Shown piece by piece: positions 1 to 8,832 of a stretch of DNA of 64,000 nt. The stretch's first letter is position 1. Each line of letters starts with the position of its first letter. Source of the stretch: Lottiidibacillus patelloidae (GTDB lineage Bacteria > Bacillota > Bacilli > Bacillales > SA5d-4); NCBI RefSeq assembly GCF_002262935.1, contig NZ_NPIA01000007.1:62001-126000 (forward strand), read 5' to 3'. A program made the translations under genes and the position numbers. The notes beneath the pieces are model-generated. The model worked only from the letters and a program-made list of their open reading frames with translations. It ran no database searches and was not told the DNA's origin.

Positions 1-615
1 ACTAACAGGTAAGTCATCTACCATTAAAAAGGCAGCATAGTAATCGTGGTCTAAAATAAACGCTCGGAATTGTTTGGTCCACTGTTCAGTTTTTCCTTTG
101 ATCGTTGTATTAACTGTATGTATTGATGTCTCATTATAATAAACACTTTCATATCTATCTTCCCATTGACGTATGCCTTCCAAAAATAACGCTTGTTCCG
201 GAATAGGATCTCCAAATGAAACGACATGTCCAAATTTAGAAAAGGGATATTTAATGGATATTTCATGTACAACTGGCTCAAAATCAACCATTATCTCTTC
301 TAATGGACTCTCTTTAGAACCAGGTATGATATGAACACGTATGCTTTTTTCTACATTAATTGTTTTATCCAATTCTTTATGTAGGTAACTAATAATTTCA
401 GGAAGAAATTTTGCACTTATAGTTTCTTCAATAATAAACCAACAATGTATCTCTTTAATTTTTCGTTCTTTATTCAACTGTATAATAATTAGGTCTAATT
501 TATTTAAAATTTCAGATAAATCATAGTAATAAAAAGGCTTAATCGAGGAATTTTGAGAGTATTTACCTCTTGATTTCTCTATTAAGCCTGGGAAAATAAA
601 GTGTGGAATAAACAT
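1..615 (-). CDS. Hypothetical protein, C-terminus cut by window edge
   Basis: An open frame runs from ATG at 615 to the left edge of the window without a stop, giving at least 205 residues. The start is supported by AAGGAGGG a few bases upstream. The protein begins MFIPHFIFPGLIEKSRGKY and is rich in aromatic and charged residues, with no signal peptide or membrane segment. I do not recognise the family. It lies on the same strand as, and downstream of, the VirD4-like ATPase, but a terminator at 849-885 separates them, so it is probably transcribed on its own. Low-GC composition matches its neighbours. Confidence 0.7.
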   Translation of the reverse strand, partial: MFIPHFIFPGLIEKSRGKYSQNSSIKPFYYYDLSEILNKLDLIIIQLNKERKIKEIHCWFIIEETISAKFLPEIISYLHKELDKTINVEKSIRVHIIPGSKESPLEEIMVDFEPVVHEISIKYPFSKFGHVVSFGDPIPEQALFLEGIRQWEDRYESVYYNETSIHTVNTTIKGKTEQWTKQFRAFILDHDYYAAFLMVDDLPVS

Positions 616-842
616 TTCATCCCTCCTTCAACTATAGTTCTTTCTTATCATTACCTTTCCATTACACAAATGTAATAATTACCCATAATTTTGTAAAAAA
701 ATAATTAAAGTAAAGATTTGACCCTGTAGTATGCTATAAAAAAGCTTTCCTACTAATTCTATGTATTAGGTCTACGTTTAATGCTTTAGTATTAGACTTA
801 ATATGAAATAACCTACTAAAGTTTCATTTTAAATATGTTCAA

Positions 843-886
843 AAAAGAAAAGGTTGAAGAAAAAATTACTTGTTTTTCAACCTTTC
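843..886 (-). terminator. Rho-independent terminator after the VirD4-like gene
   Basis: Inverted repeat AAAGGTTGAA (849-858) / TTCAACCTTT (876-885). Read on the minus strand, the hairpin is followed by a T-rich run. It sits just past the stop codon of the ATPase gene. Confidence 0.75.
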
Positions 887-899
887 TAGTATTCTAGTA

Positions 900-2726
900 T
901 TAATTCAATATGTTTCGTTGATCTTTTAAATATTTATCAAGATCAACCGTCGTCCTTGTTAATTCTAGTAACTCATTATTTTTAAAATATCGAATTTGTT
1001 TATCGATATAAGGATTAAGGTTATCTACAACAGCTACTAACGTTTCGTCATCCAAGCGTCTTATCTCATCAGGTGTTAATAGATCGCGTTTTTGAGGGTT
1101 TGAGTTAATCCCAATATTGCTATTCTCACTTAATGCTAGCGATCTACTAATCGAGACAATCTCTTTTTGTCCAAATAGCTCTGAAAAGTATTTCGCACTA
1201 TCTACAGATAATCCTGGAAAGACAAATTTCGTTTTTAAATTATCTAAAATAGTATGTGCTTTTTCTTTTCCATAGTTACTTATTAGCTGATTTATGCTTT
1301 GTATGCCTATTGATATACTAATTTTTCTAGATCTAAATGTCGCTAGAGCAGTATCTATATTTGGAATAATACCTATATTGGCAAATTCATCTAAGAAAAA
1401 GTAGACGGGGACTTTAGACTTTCTTTCTACTAAGTGTGCCATTAATTGCGTGTAGAAAGGAGCCATTAAAGGTGCTAATGTTGCACTTTTATGTTCTGGA
1501 ACAATGACATATAATACTGTCGGGCTCTCACTAAAGTATTTTGGATTCAATTCATTGTAACTAGTCGCATTAACTACTGTGGGATCGACAAACAATTGCG
1601 CACAAGAAGCTAGTACTGTTCTAATACTAGAAGCCGTCTTTTCTGATTCAGCTGCTTGCATAAAAATATTAAATTGTTTTTTCGCTTCTTTTGATTCCCC
1701 TTTAAATAACACCCTTAAAGTTTCTATCTCATTTTCTACTAGTAAGTCCATAGCTGTCGAAATTGTATTTTTAGGAGGCTCTAAACTTCTAACAAATAGT
1801 AATCCGGCAGTTAACAATGGGGTAGCCATATTAATCCATTCTGCGCCTCCAGAAACTCCCCCAGTCATTGCCTCGACAGCTTTATTTCCATTAGTTAAAA
1901 TCATTTGTGCCAGTTCTCTAATTTCAGTAACATTTCTACATAACGAAAGTGGATTATAACGCATAGTATTTTCATGATAAGGGCTAAAAACTAATACTCT
2001 CTTACCTTGAGCGATGTTTGTCGCAGCAGTAGTTTTGAATATCTCCCCTTTTGGATCAGAAACGATACACGATGCATTTGGAAGTGAAAGCAGGTTTGGA
2101 ATAAAATAGCTAGCTGTTTTGCCACTCCCTGTTGGTCCGACACATACCGCATGCTCAAAACTTTTTCTCTCACTTAATCGTAGAGTGCTTCCAATAATTA
2201 AACCATCTTCACCGGTTACTTTCTTCATATCTTTAAGTTTCGCAAATGAACTTGTACCCAGTTTTTCTTGCTTTACTAAAACAGGTCTTGGAGCTTCTCC
2301 TACCAGCTGGTTAGTTTTATTTAATAATTCTTTATGAAGTTGATCATCATCTATATTTGTTTCCCCTAAGTACCATTTAACAACAACGTCTAAACTATGT
2401 AAGCATGGAGGTAGAAGCTTTCCATATTCCTCAAAGTCATCAAGATCATCGCTCAAGATTTGAATGGCATTTAAATGTATGGCAATTACTCTTGGAATAA
2501 CATCATCATCAAGTAGTGTATCAATTAATGGTTCAAGAGTAATATCTCCTGGATTGTTATAGATAGATCTGCTAAATAAATCTCTACAAATATCCTCTGC
2601 AATTCTTCTAGCTAGTATTAATGAAATTTGTGGTTCTACTACTGAAAAGCTTTTTAATTTTTCATAAAGCTTCTTAATTCGATCCATCTTGTCATTAATA
2701 TTGCCCTGTATAAATCCAATAGACAT
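900..2726 (-). CDS. VirD4/TraG-type coupling ATPase without membrane segment
   Basis: The 608-residue protein has a Walker A motif GPTGSGKT (residues 197-204), followed by SDPKGE typical of the TraG/VirD4 family, and a Walker B FFLDEFANIG near residue 450. Proteins of this family bind DNA substrates and hand them to a type IV secretion channel. Canonical VirD4 has N-terminal membrane helices; here the first 195 residues are soluble. Residues about 15-120 are helical and resemble the DUF4145/HEPN-like fold (pattern ARRIAEDICRDL ... IPRVIAIHLNAIQ ... VVKWYL). No relaxase or secretion-channel genes are visible. It lies next to a CRISPR array, suggesting mobile or defence-related DNA. The coupling-protein family is clear; the role is not. 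Confidence 0.8.
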   Translation of the reverse strand: MSIGFIQGNINDKMDRIKKLYEKLKSFSVVEPQISLILARRIAEDICRDLFSRSIYNNPGDITLEPLIDTLLDDDVIPRVIAIHLNAIQILSDDLDDFEEYGKLLPPCLHSLDVVVKWYLGETNIDDDQLHKELLNKTNQLVGEAPRPVLVKQEKLGTSSFAKLKDMKKVTGEDGLIIGSTLRLSERKSFEHAVCVGPTGSGKTASYFIPNLLSLPNASCIVSDPKGEIFKTTAATNIAQGKRVLVFSPYHENTMRYNPLSLCRNVTEIRELAQMILTNGNKAVEAMTGGVSGGAEWINMATPLLTAGLLFVRSLEPPKNTISTAMDLLVENEIETLRVLFKGESKEAKKQFNIFMQAAESEKTASSIRTVLASCAQLFVDPTVVNATSYNELNPKYFSESPTVLYVIVPEHKSATLAPLMAPFYTQLMAHLVERKSKVPVYFFLDEFANIGIIPNIDTALATFRSRKISISIGIQSINQLISNYGKEKAHTILDNLKTKFVFPGLSVDSAKYFSELFGQKEIVSISRSLALSENSNIGINSNPQKRDLLTPDEIRRLDDETLVAVVDNLNPYIDKQIRYFKNNELLELTRTTVDLDKYLKDQRNILN

Positions 2727-2925
2727 ATGCTACCTTCCTTCTTCCACCGATTAGATATTCACTAATTTAAATATTCAAAATATTATTACAATTATTATAT
2801 GCCTTTAATTTGACGAAAACAAGAAAATTATGCCAATTTTAACAATTTATTTGAATTTTAGAAAATAGGGTGGATTTTAAAGTGATAGTACCTAAATATG
2901 AATTATTAAGGGGATTTATAATGTG

Positions 2926-3696
2926 GAATTAATACTCTGGACGAGTCATGTTCATTTCTACAAAAGTAGATGGAAACTATTACATAGAAAAACGTGGTGT
3001 GTTAATACTCTGGACGAGTCATGTTCATTTCTACAGACGAGCTAGCGGATGATTATATCCGCATCGTCGTGTGTTAATACTCTGGACGAGTCATGTTCAT
3101 TTCTACCCGAGCGCAAAGAAAAAATTAGCGCAGCTTGGTTATGTGTGTTAATACTCTGGACGAGTCATGTTCATTTCTACTACAAAAGGAAAAAGCAACA
3201 TAGAAATATACACAAAAATGTGTTAATACTCTGGACGAGTCATGTTCATTTCTACCTTACTTGGAAGTTTTACCCGTCGTGACGAAAGGTGTGTTAATAC
3301 TCTGGACGAGTCATGTTCATTTCTACAATAAAGTAGGCAGAAATGTCTACAAAATTCTTTATGATGTGTTAATACTCTGGACGAGTCATGTTCATTTCTA
3401 CAACGCTACATCTGCGATTCGTGCTTTGATGGAAGAAGATGTGTTAATACTCTGGACGAGTCATGTTCATTTCTACGTGGAAGAAAGACGATTTGAAAAT
3501 GAATTAGTGCAACTGTGTGTTAATACTCTGGACGAGTCATGTTCATTTCTACAATGTGGATATCTGGTGACAAAGAGTTAAAGTTAAAGTGTTAATACTC
3601 TGGACGAGTCATGTTCATTTCTACAACAAAACGAGGTCATCTTAAAAGGTTTCTTTATAGGTGTTAATACTCTGGACGAGTCATGTTCATTTCTAC
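2926..3696. CRISPR. CRISPR array, 11 repeats of 36 bp and 10 spacers
   Basis: A 36-bp unit beginning GTGTTAATAC and ending GTTCATTTCTAC recurs at 2926, 2999, 3071, 3145, 3220, 3291, 3366, 3441, 3517, 3589 and 3661. Ten copies are identical; the first (2926-2961) differs at two bases near its left end. Spacers are 35-40 bp and all different. Eight of ten spacers end in T before the repeat, so the true unit may be 37 bp. The degenerate copy at the left suggests that the leader, and new spacers, are on the right, with transcription on the minus strand. No cas gene is present in the window, so the subtype is unknown. The minus-strand repeat begins GTAGAAATGAAC and ends AGTATTAACAC. Confidence 0.97.
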
Positions 3697-4036
3697 TGTA
3701 CCCAAATTTTACCTTACTATCCCAAGGCTTTCAAGAGCCAAATTACATGGTGCAGATTTTTTCTGTTTTTCAAAAATATATTATGTAAACTAAAATTAGC
3801 AACCTTTCAAAATACTACACTTTTCGGGTTTATTAGACAGAAATCGACACAATAGTGCTCTATTTATAGCAAATGTCTCATTACATGGTAACCTGCAATT
3901 TTACCCGTTTTTTTAACCATACACAAAATAAACCAACTACGAGTTAATAGTGCAACGTTCACTTAAAATTTAAAGAATTTTATCCCCATTAGTATATGTT
4001 TTTCAATGGTTTCTAATTACTAAGTTTCACCAGAAC
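3697..4036. other. AT-rich non-coding stretch beside CRISPR array, candidate leader
   Basis: No credible gene is present. The 340 bases are AT-rich and adjoin the end of the array whose repeat is perfect, where a leader would be expected if acquisition occurs on this side. I saw no clear tracrRNA-like anti-repeat. The short open frames that cover the array are translations of the repeat itself. Confidence 0.4.
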
Positions 4037-4966
4037 TCAGCTCTTCTCCACCATTTCATATAACAGAACACTATAATCTCTAATTTTATCTTTCAGCACA
4101 ATTTTCTCTCGCCACTCTTTTGGAATTCCACCAACCCCATAATAAGCTCCAGCAATTTGCCCATAGACCGCTCCAGTTGTGTCTGCGTCATTACCAAGAT
4201 TTACTGCTAAAAGTAGCCCTTCCTTAAAACTTTCACTATTGTAAAAAGCCCAAAGTGCCGCTTCTAATGATTTCACGACATAGCCACTACCTACAATTTC
4301 TGGTGGATTGAGTTTTTTGAACGATCCAGACGCAATTTCGCGAATTTCATCTGCCCATTTTTCCTCAGTAAGTGTTTGCATTTCGATCGCAAATGCTTCA
4401 GTTAGAAGTTCCTCTTTTGAGTAATTCTTAAGCGCACCCGCAATAATAGCTCCCATATATTTACACGCATCAATTGCAAGTGGAGCTTGGTGTGTCGTGC
4501 GCGAGCTTTCACCAGACATATGGATTGTTTTCTTGAAATCTTTCCAATATAAAAGCGGGATTGGTGCTAGTCGCATAATTGACCCATTGCCAGCAGAGTA
4601 TTTGTCTGTCGAACCTGAGTAAGGATTTCCAGTTTTTTTATAATTAAATAAAGCATCAGAAACTGTATTTCCAATATCAAAGCAAACACCATTACTACTT
4701 AAATAACCTTCTTGTTCCCACTTTACATACCTTTCCAATTGGTCTTTTGCATGAAACCCATCACATTTGATTAAACTTTCAGCAAGACATAATGCCATCG
4801 ACGTATCGTCCGTCCACTCTCCTGGTTTTAGGTTAAAGACTCCTCCACCAACCATGTCATTAATCGGTTCAAATGTACCTGGCGCTTTAAATTCCACCGT
4901 TGTTCCAACTGCATCACCGACTGCTAATCCGATCATACTTCCTAAAAATCTATCTTTCTTATCCAA
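4037..4966 (-). CDS. ADP-ribosylglycohydrolase family protein
   Basis: The 309-residue protein has the family's metal-binding motifs: GLAVGDAVG at about residue 12, WTDDTSMAL at about 52, GNGSIMR in the middle, and GNDADTTGA near the C-terminus. These aspartates bind the two magnesium ions used to remove ADP-ribose from proteins or small molecules. Length and motif order are normal for a single-domain DraG-like enzyme, and it looks intact. It is monocistronic, between the CRISPR region and the T-box leaders. The physiological substrate cannot be told from the sequence. Confidence 0.9.
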   Translation of the reverse strand: MDKKDRFLGSMIGLAVGDAVGTTVEFKAPGTFEPINDMVGGGVFNLKPGEWTDDTSMALCLAESLIKCDGFHAKDQLERYVKWEQEGYLSSNGVCFDIGNTVSDALFNYKKTGNPYSGSTDKYSAGNGSIMRLAPIPLLYWKDFKKTIHMSGESSRTTHQAPLAIDACKYMGAIIAGALKNYSKEELLTEAFAIEMQTLTEEKWADEIREIASGSFKKLNPPEIVGSGYVVKSLEAALWAFYNSESFKEGLLLAVNLGNDADTTGAVYGQIAGAYYGVGGIPKEWREKIVLKDKIRDYSVLLYEMVEKS

Positions 4967-5115
4967 TCGTTATTCCTCCTAAATTGTTCAACTGCTACTT
5001 CTCTTGTAATATACTTTCAACAGCAGGTATTAATTACCTTTTTATTCCTTTTATTAAATTAATAAAGAAACACAAAATTCATATATACTTTTAAAGAATA
5101 TTCAAAATTTTATTG

Positions 5116-5145
5116 TTGACTTCTTGAAATCGCCTATGGTATATT
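5116..5145 (+). promoter_or_regulatory. Sigma-A-like promoter for the T-box/phhA transcript
   Basis: TTGACT (5116-5121) and TATATT (5140-5145) are separated by 18 bases, and lie just upstream of the first T-box leader. Assigned by consensus and position only. Confidence 0.6.
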
Positions 5146-5159
5146 TCTAACTAATTTAA

Positions 5160-5366
5160 AAATAAATCAGCTGCAACGAAGTAGCTTGTATTCTCCATAG
5201 CAAATAGAGACTGGATGGTTGCTGAAAATCCAGATGGGGTGCAAAGCGAATTACACTGCAAAAAACGAGCTGTTTACTTAATAAGTGGATGAGTATTTTA
5301 CTCATCAATTAGGGTGGTACCGCGGAGTCTCTTCGTCCCTTTATTGGGATAGATGAGGCTTTTTTT
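5160..5366 (+). promoter_or_regulatory. T-box riboswitch 1 (probable tRNA-Tyr sensor)
   Basis: The conserved T-box GGGTGGTACCGCGG lies at 5312-5325, followed by a terminator hairpin (AGTCTC / GAGGCT) and a T run at 5360-5366. Upstream is a stem I with an AGUA / GAA loop-E pair. The bases after GCGAA are U-UAC-A, so the specifier codon is most simply UAC (5252-5254), tyrosine. Uncharged tRNA would stabilise the antiterminator and allow transcription into the second leader and phhA. Confidence 0.88.
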
Positions 5367-5390
5367 ATTCCTTAAAAAAGTTAATATTTA

Positions 5391-5595
5391 AACAGCTGCA
5401 ACGAAGTAGCAGTTAACGTCATAAAATATAGAGACTGGATGGTTGCTGAAAATCCAGATGCGTTAACTAGTGAATTACATTGCAATTTACATGCTGTTAC
5501 CAATGAAGTGGTTGGATGTTGTTTATCCGACAATTAGGGTGGTACCGCGGAGAGCTTCTTCGTCCCTTCTTATAGGGATAAAGAGGCTTTTTTCT
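5391..5595 (+). promoter_or_regulatory. T-box riboswitch 2 in tandem (probable tRNA-Tyr sensor)
   Basis: A second complete leader carries the same GGGTGGTACCGCGG core (5537-5550) and a terminator ending in T's at 5589-5594. Its stem I is built from GTTAACG/CGTTAAC and TGCAA/TTGCA helices around a loop with GUGAAU-UAC-A, specifier UAC at 5476-5478. The two leaders are alike in their conserved blocks but differ in their stems, so this is an old duplication or a selected pair. Two terminators in series would give tighter repression when charged tRNA-Tyr is plentiful. Confidence 0.88.
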
Positions 5596-5626
5596 ATTCC
5601 AAGCCAAAATATAAGGAGGTATTCAA

Positions 5627-7375
5627 ATGACAGTATTAACCGAACTAAAAGTGCCAAATCATTTAAAACAGTGGGTAGTTGATCAAAACTATTCAAAGTA
5701 CACAGCAATTGATCAAGGTGTTTGGCGTTATGTAATGCGACAAAATCACAATTTCTTAAAAGATGTTGCTCACGAAAAATATACTACTGGTTTAACTGAA
5801 TCTGGGATTAGCATTAATAAAATTCCTAAAGTAGAAGAAATGAATGAATGCCTTCGTCCTTTTGGCTGGAGAGCTGTAACAATCGATGGATTTATCCCTG
5901 CGGTAGCCTTCTTTAGCTTCCAAGCAAATGGAATATTGCCGATTGCATCAGAAATTCGTAAATTAAAAAATATTTTATACACACCTGCACCCGATATCAT
6001 CCATGAAGCGGCAGGGCATGCACCTATTCTTTGTGATCCAGAATACTCGACTTTTGTAAAACTGCTTAGTAGTATCGGGGCAAAGGCAATCGCTACAAAA
6101 GAGGAACATGAGGTGTTCGAAGCGGCAAGAGCCTTATCCAATTTAATGGAAACTGGCATTGCAAGCGATGAAGAAATAAAGAAAGCTGAAAACCTACTTA
6201 CAGAAAAGCAATCTGCCGTAAAAACTGTTTCCGAAGCTGAACAAATTGCAAGATTGTACTGGTGGACTGTAGAGTTCGGAATGATTGGAACAACTGATAA
6301 TCCCAAAATTTTCGGTGCAGGTCTCCTCTCTTCCGTTGGTGAAAGTGCAAATAGCTTAACAAATAAAGTGAAAAAGCTTCCTTTTCAATTAGAGCATGTA
6401 ATAGCAACTAGCTTTGACATATCTAAGCAACAACCACATCTATTTGTTTGTGAAAACTTCGAGCAGCTTACAAAAGAAGTTCTCCGTTTTTCAGAGACAA
6501 TGGCATTCAAAAAAGGTGGCACAGAAAGTTTGGAAAAAGCGTTAAAATCAGAAGCTACTGCAACTGTCGAAATGTCTTCAGGTCTTCAAGTTACAGGTAC
6601 TGTAACAAATATAATTAAAGATGAAAAAGATGAAGCAATCTTCTTTAAGATGGAAGGTCCGTCAACTTTATCTTTTGAAAATAAAACATTAAGTGGACAT
6701 GGAAAAGATAGACACTTTCATGGTTTTAGTTCTCCAATAGGAAAACTTAAATCTACTAATAAACAACTAGAAGATTTCTCAGCGATTGACTTAATTCAAC
6801 ATAATATTGTTATTGGCGAAAGGACAACATTGTTATTTGAAAGTGATGTTCAAGTTAGTGGTACTGTTCGTGAAATAATGAAGAGAGATAATAAAATCAT
6901 TTTAATTACATTAAAAGAGGTTACTGTTACTCATAATGACAAAATACTATTTGAGCCTGAATGGGGCGAGTTTGATTTAGCTGTCGGGTCTACAATTACA
7001 TCTGTCTTCGGCGGAGCAGCTGATCCAGAAAACTTTTTTCAAACTGAAGATATAAACCAAAGTGTCGGACAAATTGGTGCCAATAAGTTAGAACATAACT
7101 GCCTCGACACGATGTATGAGTGGATCAGAAATATTCGTGAGAAAGGCCAAGTAACGTTCGAGGACGAACAAGAACTACGCCGAATTGAAAATACTTTAAA
7201 GGTAAACTTCCCAAAAGATTGGTTATTACGCTTAGAATTAGTTGAACTACTTCATACCAATAGTATTTTGCATGAAGTAGAATTGCAGCTCCGTAGTCAG
7301 CTTGATAAGTTAAGTATGGTTGACGACAACTTAAGTGAATTAATTAATAAAGGATTAAAACTATTAAAATCATAA
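5627..7375 (+). CDS. phhA: Phenylalanine 4-monooxygenase with long C-terminal extension
   Basis: Converts phenylalanine to tyrosine using O2, iron and a tetrahydropterin. The catalytic domain occupies about residues 20-280. Iron ligands are visible: H126 and H131 in HEAAGHAP and probably E216 in YWWTVEFGMIG. The protein is 582 residues, about twice the size of short proteobacterial enzymes. Residues about 310-582 form an additional region with repeated beta-rich segments (QVTGTVTNIIKDEKDEAI, QVSGTVREIMKRDNKIILI) of unknown function; long versions exist in the Bacillus cereus group. The start is supported by AAGGAGG upstream. Tandem tyrosine T-boxes make sense: the enzyme is induced when tyrosine is short. 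The two downstream genes are probably co-transcribed. Confidence 0.93.
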   Translation: MTVLTELKVPNHLKQWVVDQNYSKYTAIDQGVWRYVMRQNHNFLKDVAHEKYTTGLTESGISINKIPKVEEMNECLRPFGWRAVTIDGFIPAVAFFSFQANGILPIASEIRKLKNILYTPAPDIIHEAAGHAPILCDPEYSTFVKLLSSIGAKAIATKEEHEVFEAARALSNLMETGIASDEEIKKAENLLTEKQSAVKTVSEAEQIARLYWWTVEFGMIGTTDNPKIFGAGLLSSVGESANSLTNKVKKLPFQLEHVIATSFDISKQQPHLFVCENFEQLTKEVLRFSETMAFKKGGTESLEKALKSEATATVEMSSGLQVTGTVTNIIKDEKDEAIFFKMEGPSTLSFENKTLSGHGKDRHFHGFSSPIGKLKSTNKQLEDFSAIDLIQHNIVIGERTTLLFESDVQVSGTVREIMKRDNKIILITLKEVTVTHNDKILFEPEWGEFDLAVGSTITSVFGGAADPENFFQTEDINQSVGQIGANKLEHNCLDTMYEWIRNIREKGQVTFEDEQELRRIENTLKVNFPKDWLLRLELVELLHTNSILHEVELQLRSQLDKLSMVDDNLSELINKGLKLLKS

Positions 7376-7410
7376 GTACACATTTTTCTTGAGAGGAGTT
7401 GTTTTTAATA

Positions 7411-8319
7411 ATGGATAATTCTTATGATGTAACAGTGATAGGAGCTGGTCCCGCAGGCATTTCCGCTGCAATCTGGTGCAAACGATTAGGATTAAATGTC
7501 ATAATTGTTGAAAAAAGAAAGAAAATCGGCGGACAGCTCCAAAAAATACGTAATGACATTATTGATTATCCAGGGCTAATTTCTTCTAATGGAGATGAGT
7601 TAATAGATTCTTTTGAAAAGCATTTGCAAAAATTAAATATCCCTATAAAGCTTAATGAAAAAGTTCTTACGATTGATAAAGAAAACAAAGTAATACTTTC
7701 TGAAAATCATTCATGGTTTAGTAAATATGTTATTACCGCAACTGGTAGTGGTCCAAGGAAATTAAATATTCCTGGTGAAGAGCAATTAAACGAACACACT
7801 AAGTATTCTTCTACTAGTAAAAACGTTGATTGCTTTAGAGGTAAAACGGTCGCCATTATTGGTGGTGGCGACCATGCTTTTGAAGGAGCATTAAATATAG
7901 CAGGCGTTTCAAAACGTGTATTCCTCATTCATCGTAGTAATACATTTAAAGCAAGAAAAAAATTTGTTGAACAAGCAATATCCAACCCAAAAATTACGAT
8001 AATGAAAAACAGCCAAGTGACAAAGATAAATCACGAAAATAACGCTGTAAAGTCAATAAATATAAGTAACAAAGAAAATCAAACACTAGAAGTAGATATT
8101 GTATTAATTAGAATTGGCGTATCACCAAACGGTAAAGTCCTCCCTATTGAAAGTCATGACAATAAGTCTTCATTAGTAGACGTCGATAAAAACTTAAGAA
8201 CATCAGTTCCATGGATTTTTGCAACCGGAGATATTATAACTCCTCCAGCATTATCTAGTATTTCTACCGCTGTTAGTCAAGGAATGATTGCAGCAAAAAC
8301 GATTAGTCTCGAGGTGTAA
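7411..8319 (+). CDS. NAD(P)/FAD-dependent reductase, thioredoxin-reductase fold without redox cysteines
   Basis: This 302-residue flavoprotein has an N-terminal FAD-binding GAGPAGISAA motif and a second dinucleotide motif, IIGGGDHAFEGA, in the middle. It follows the thioredoxin reductase plan, but the CATC redox site is replaced by YSSTSKN, so it cannot reduce thioredoxin in the usual way. It is closer to ferredoxin/flavodoxin- or small-molecule-reducing relatives. ATG at 7411 is chosen because GAGAGGAG lies at 7391-7398; a TTG at 7399 would sit inside the ribosome binding site. It follows phhA by 35 bases. A role in regenerating reduced pterin for PhhA is an inference from position. Confidence 0.85.
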   Translation: MDNSYDVTVIGAGPAGISAAIWCKRLGLNVIIVEKRKKIGGQLQKIRNDIIDYPGLISSNGDELIDSFEKHLQKLNIPIKLNEKVLTIDKENKVILSENHSWFSKYVITATGSGPRKLNIPGEEQLNEHTKYSSTSKNVDCFRGKTVAIIGGGDHAFEGALNIAGVSKRVFLIHRSNTFKARKKFVEQAISNPKITIMKNSQVTKINHENNAVKSINISNKENQTLEVDIVLIRIGVSPNGKVLPIESHDNKSSLVDVDKNLRTSVPWIFATGDIITPPALSSISTAVSQGMIAAKTISLEV

Positions 8320-8323
8320 TCTC

Positions 8324-8827
8324 TTGAAAAGTTTTACAGATCACTCAGGTTACAAAGTTAATATTACATTTAATTCAGCTGTATTTTCAGAACCGAGCGA
8401 TGTTCTTATCTTTCCTCTATATAATGAAGGAATTATTTTAACAAACCATAAAGAGCGAGGAATCGAACTTCCAGGTGGCAAAATTAAAAATAATGAAAGT
8501 GCCATAGATGCTGCTGTGCGAGAAGTGTATGAAGAATGTGGTGCTTCTTTATCCTCCATTCAGTTAATAGGACAATATTCTATACCAGACTTCAATGCCT
8601 CTGGCTTAGTAAAATCAATTTTTGTGGCAAAAGTCTCGGAACTAAATGCAATTAAGCAAACTACTGATACATATGGACCGGTCATATTTGAAACACTTCC
8701 AACTACAGCTGATCTAATGCGTGAAGACTTTAGTCCGTATATTAAGGATGAAGTTTACCCATTGACTATTAATCATATTCGGTCAACTAAAAAGTTAAAT
8801 TCATATCTAAAATTAATTCATATTTAA
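8324..8827 (+). CDS. Nudix hydrolase
   Basis: A full Nudix box is visible, GGKIKNNE followed by REVYEECGA (GX5EX7REUXEEXGU), so the enzyme should cleave a nucleoside diphosphate linked to another group. The best start is TTG at 8324, with GAGGTG seven bases upstream that overlaps the stop of the preceding gene; this gives 167 residues. Translational coupling with the flavoprotein and position behind phhA raise the idea of a pterin-pathway pyrophosphatase (dihydroneopterin triphosphate), but nothing in the sequence shows the substrate. Confidence 0.85.
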   Translation: MKSFTDHSGYKVNITFNSAVFSEPSDVLIFPLYNEGIILTNHKERGIELPGGKIKNNESAIDAAVREVYEECGASLSSIQLIGQYSIPDFNASGLVKSIFVAKVSELNAIKQTTDTYGPVIFETLPTTADLMREDFSPYIKDEVYPLTINHIRSTKKLNSYLKLIHI

Positions 8828-8832
8828 AGTAG

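Noticed and set aside
51..287. 78-residue minus-strand frame
   Set aside because: It lies out of frame within the longer partial gene 1-615, which has the better start signal and composition.
2926..3696. Cas12a (type V-A) repeat, because of the TTTCTAC end
   Set aside because: Cas12a repeats continue into a GTAGAT arm that pairs with TCTAC; that arm is missing here.
3049..3855. Open frames across the repeat region encoding repeated LILWTSHVHFY
   Set aside because: They are translations of the CRISPR repeat; the periodic peptide comes from the 36-bp unit, and the frames lack ribosome binding sites.
3697..4036. tracrRNA or small cas gene next to the array
   Set aside because: No anti-repeat of useful length and no coding frame with a start signal were seen.
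7399..7410. TTG start of the flavin reductase at 7399
   Set aside because: It lies directly at the ribosome binding site; ATG 7411 has better spacing.
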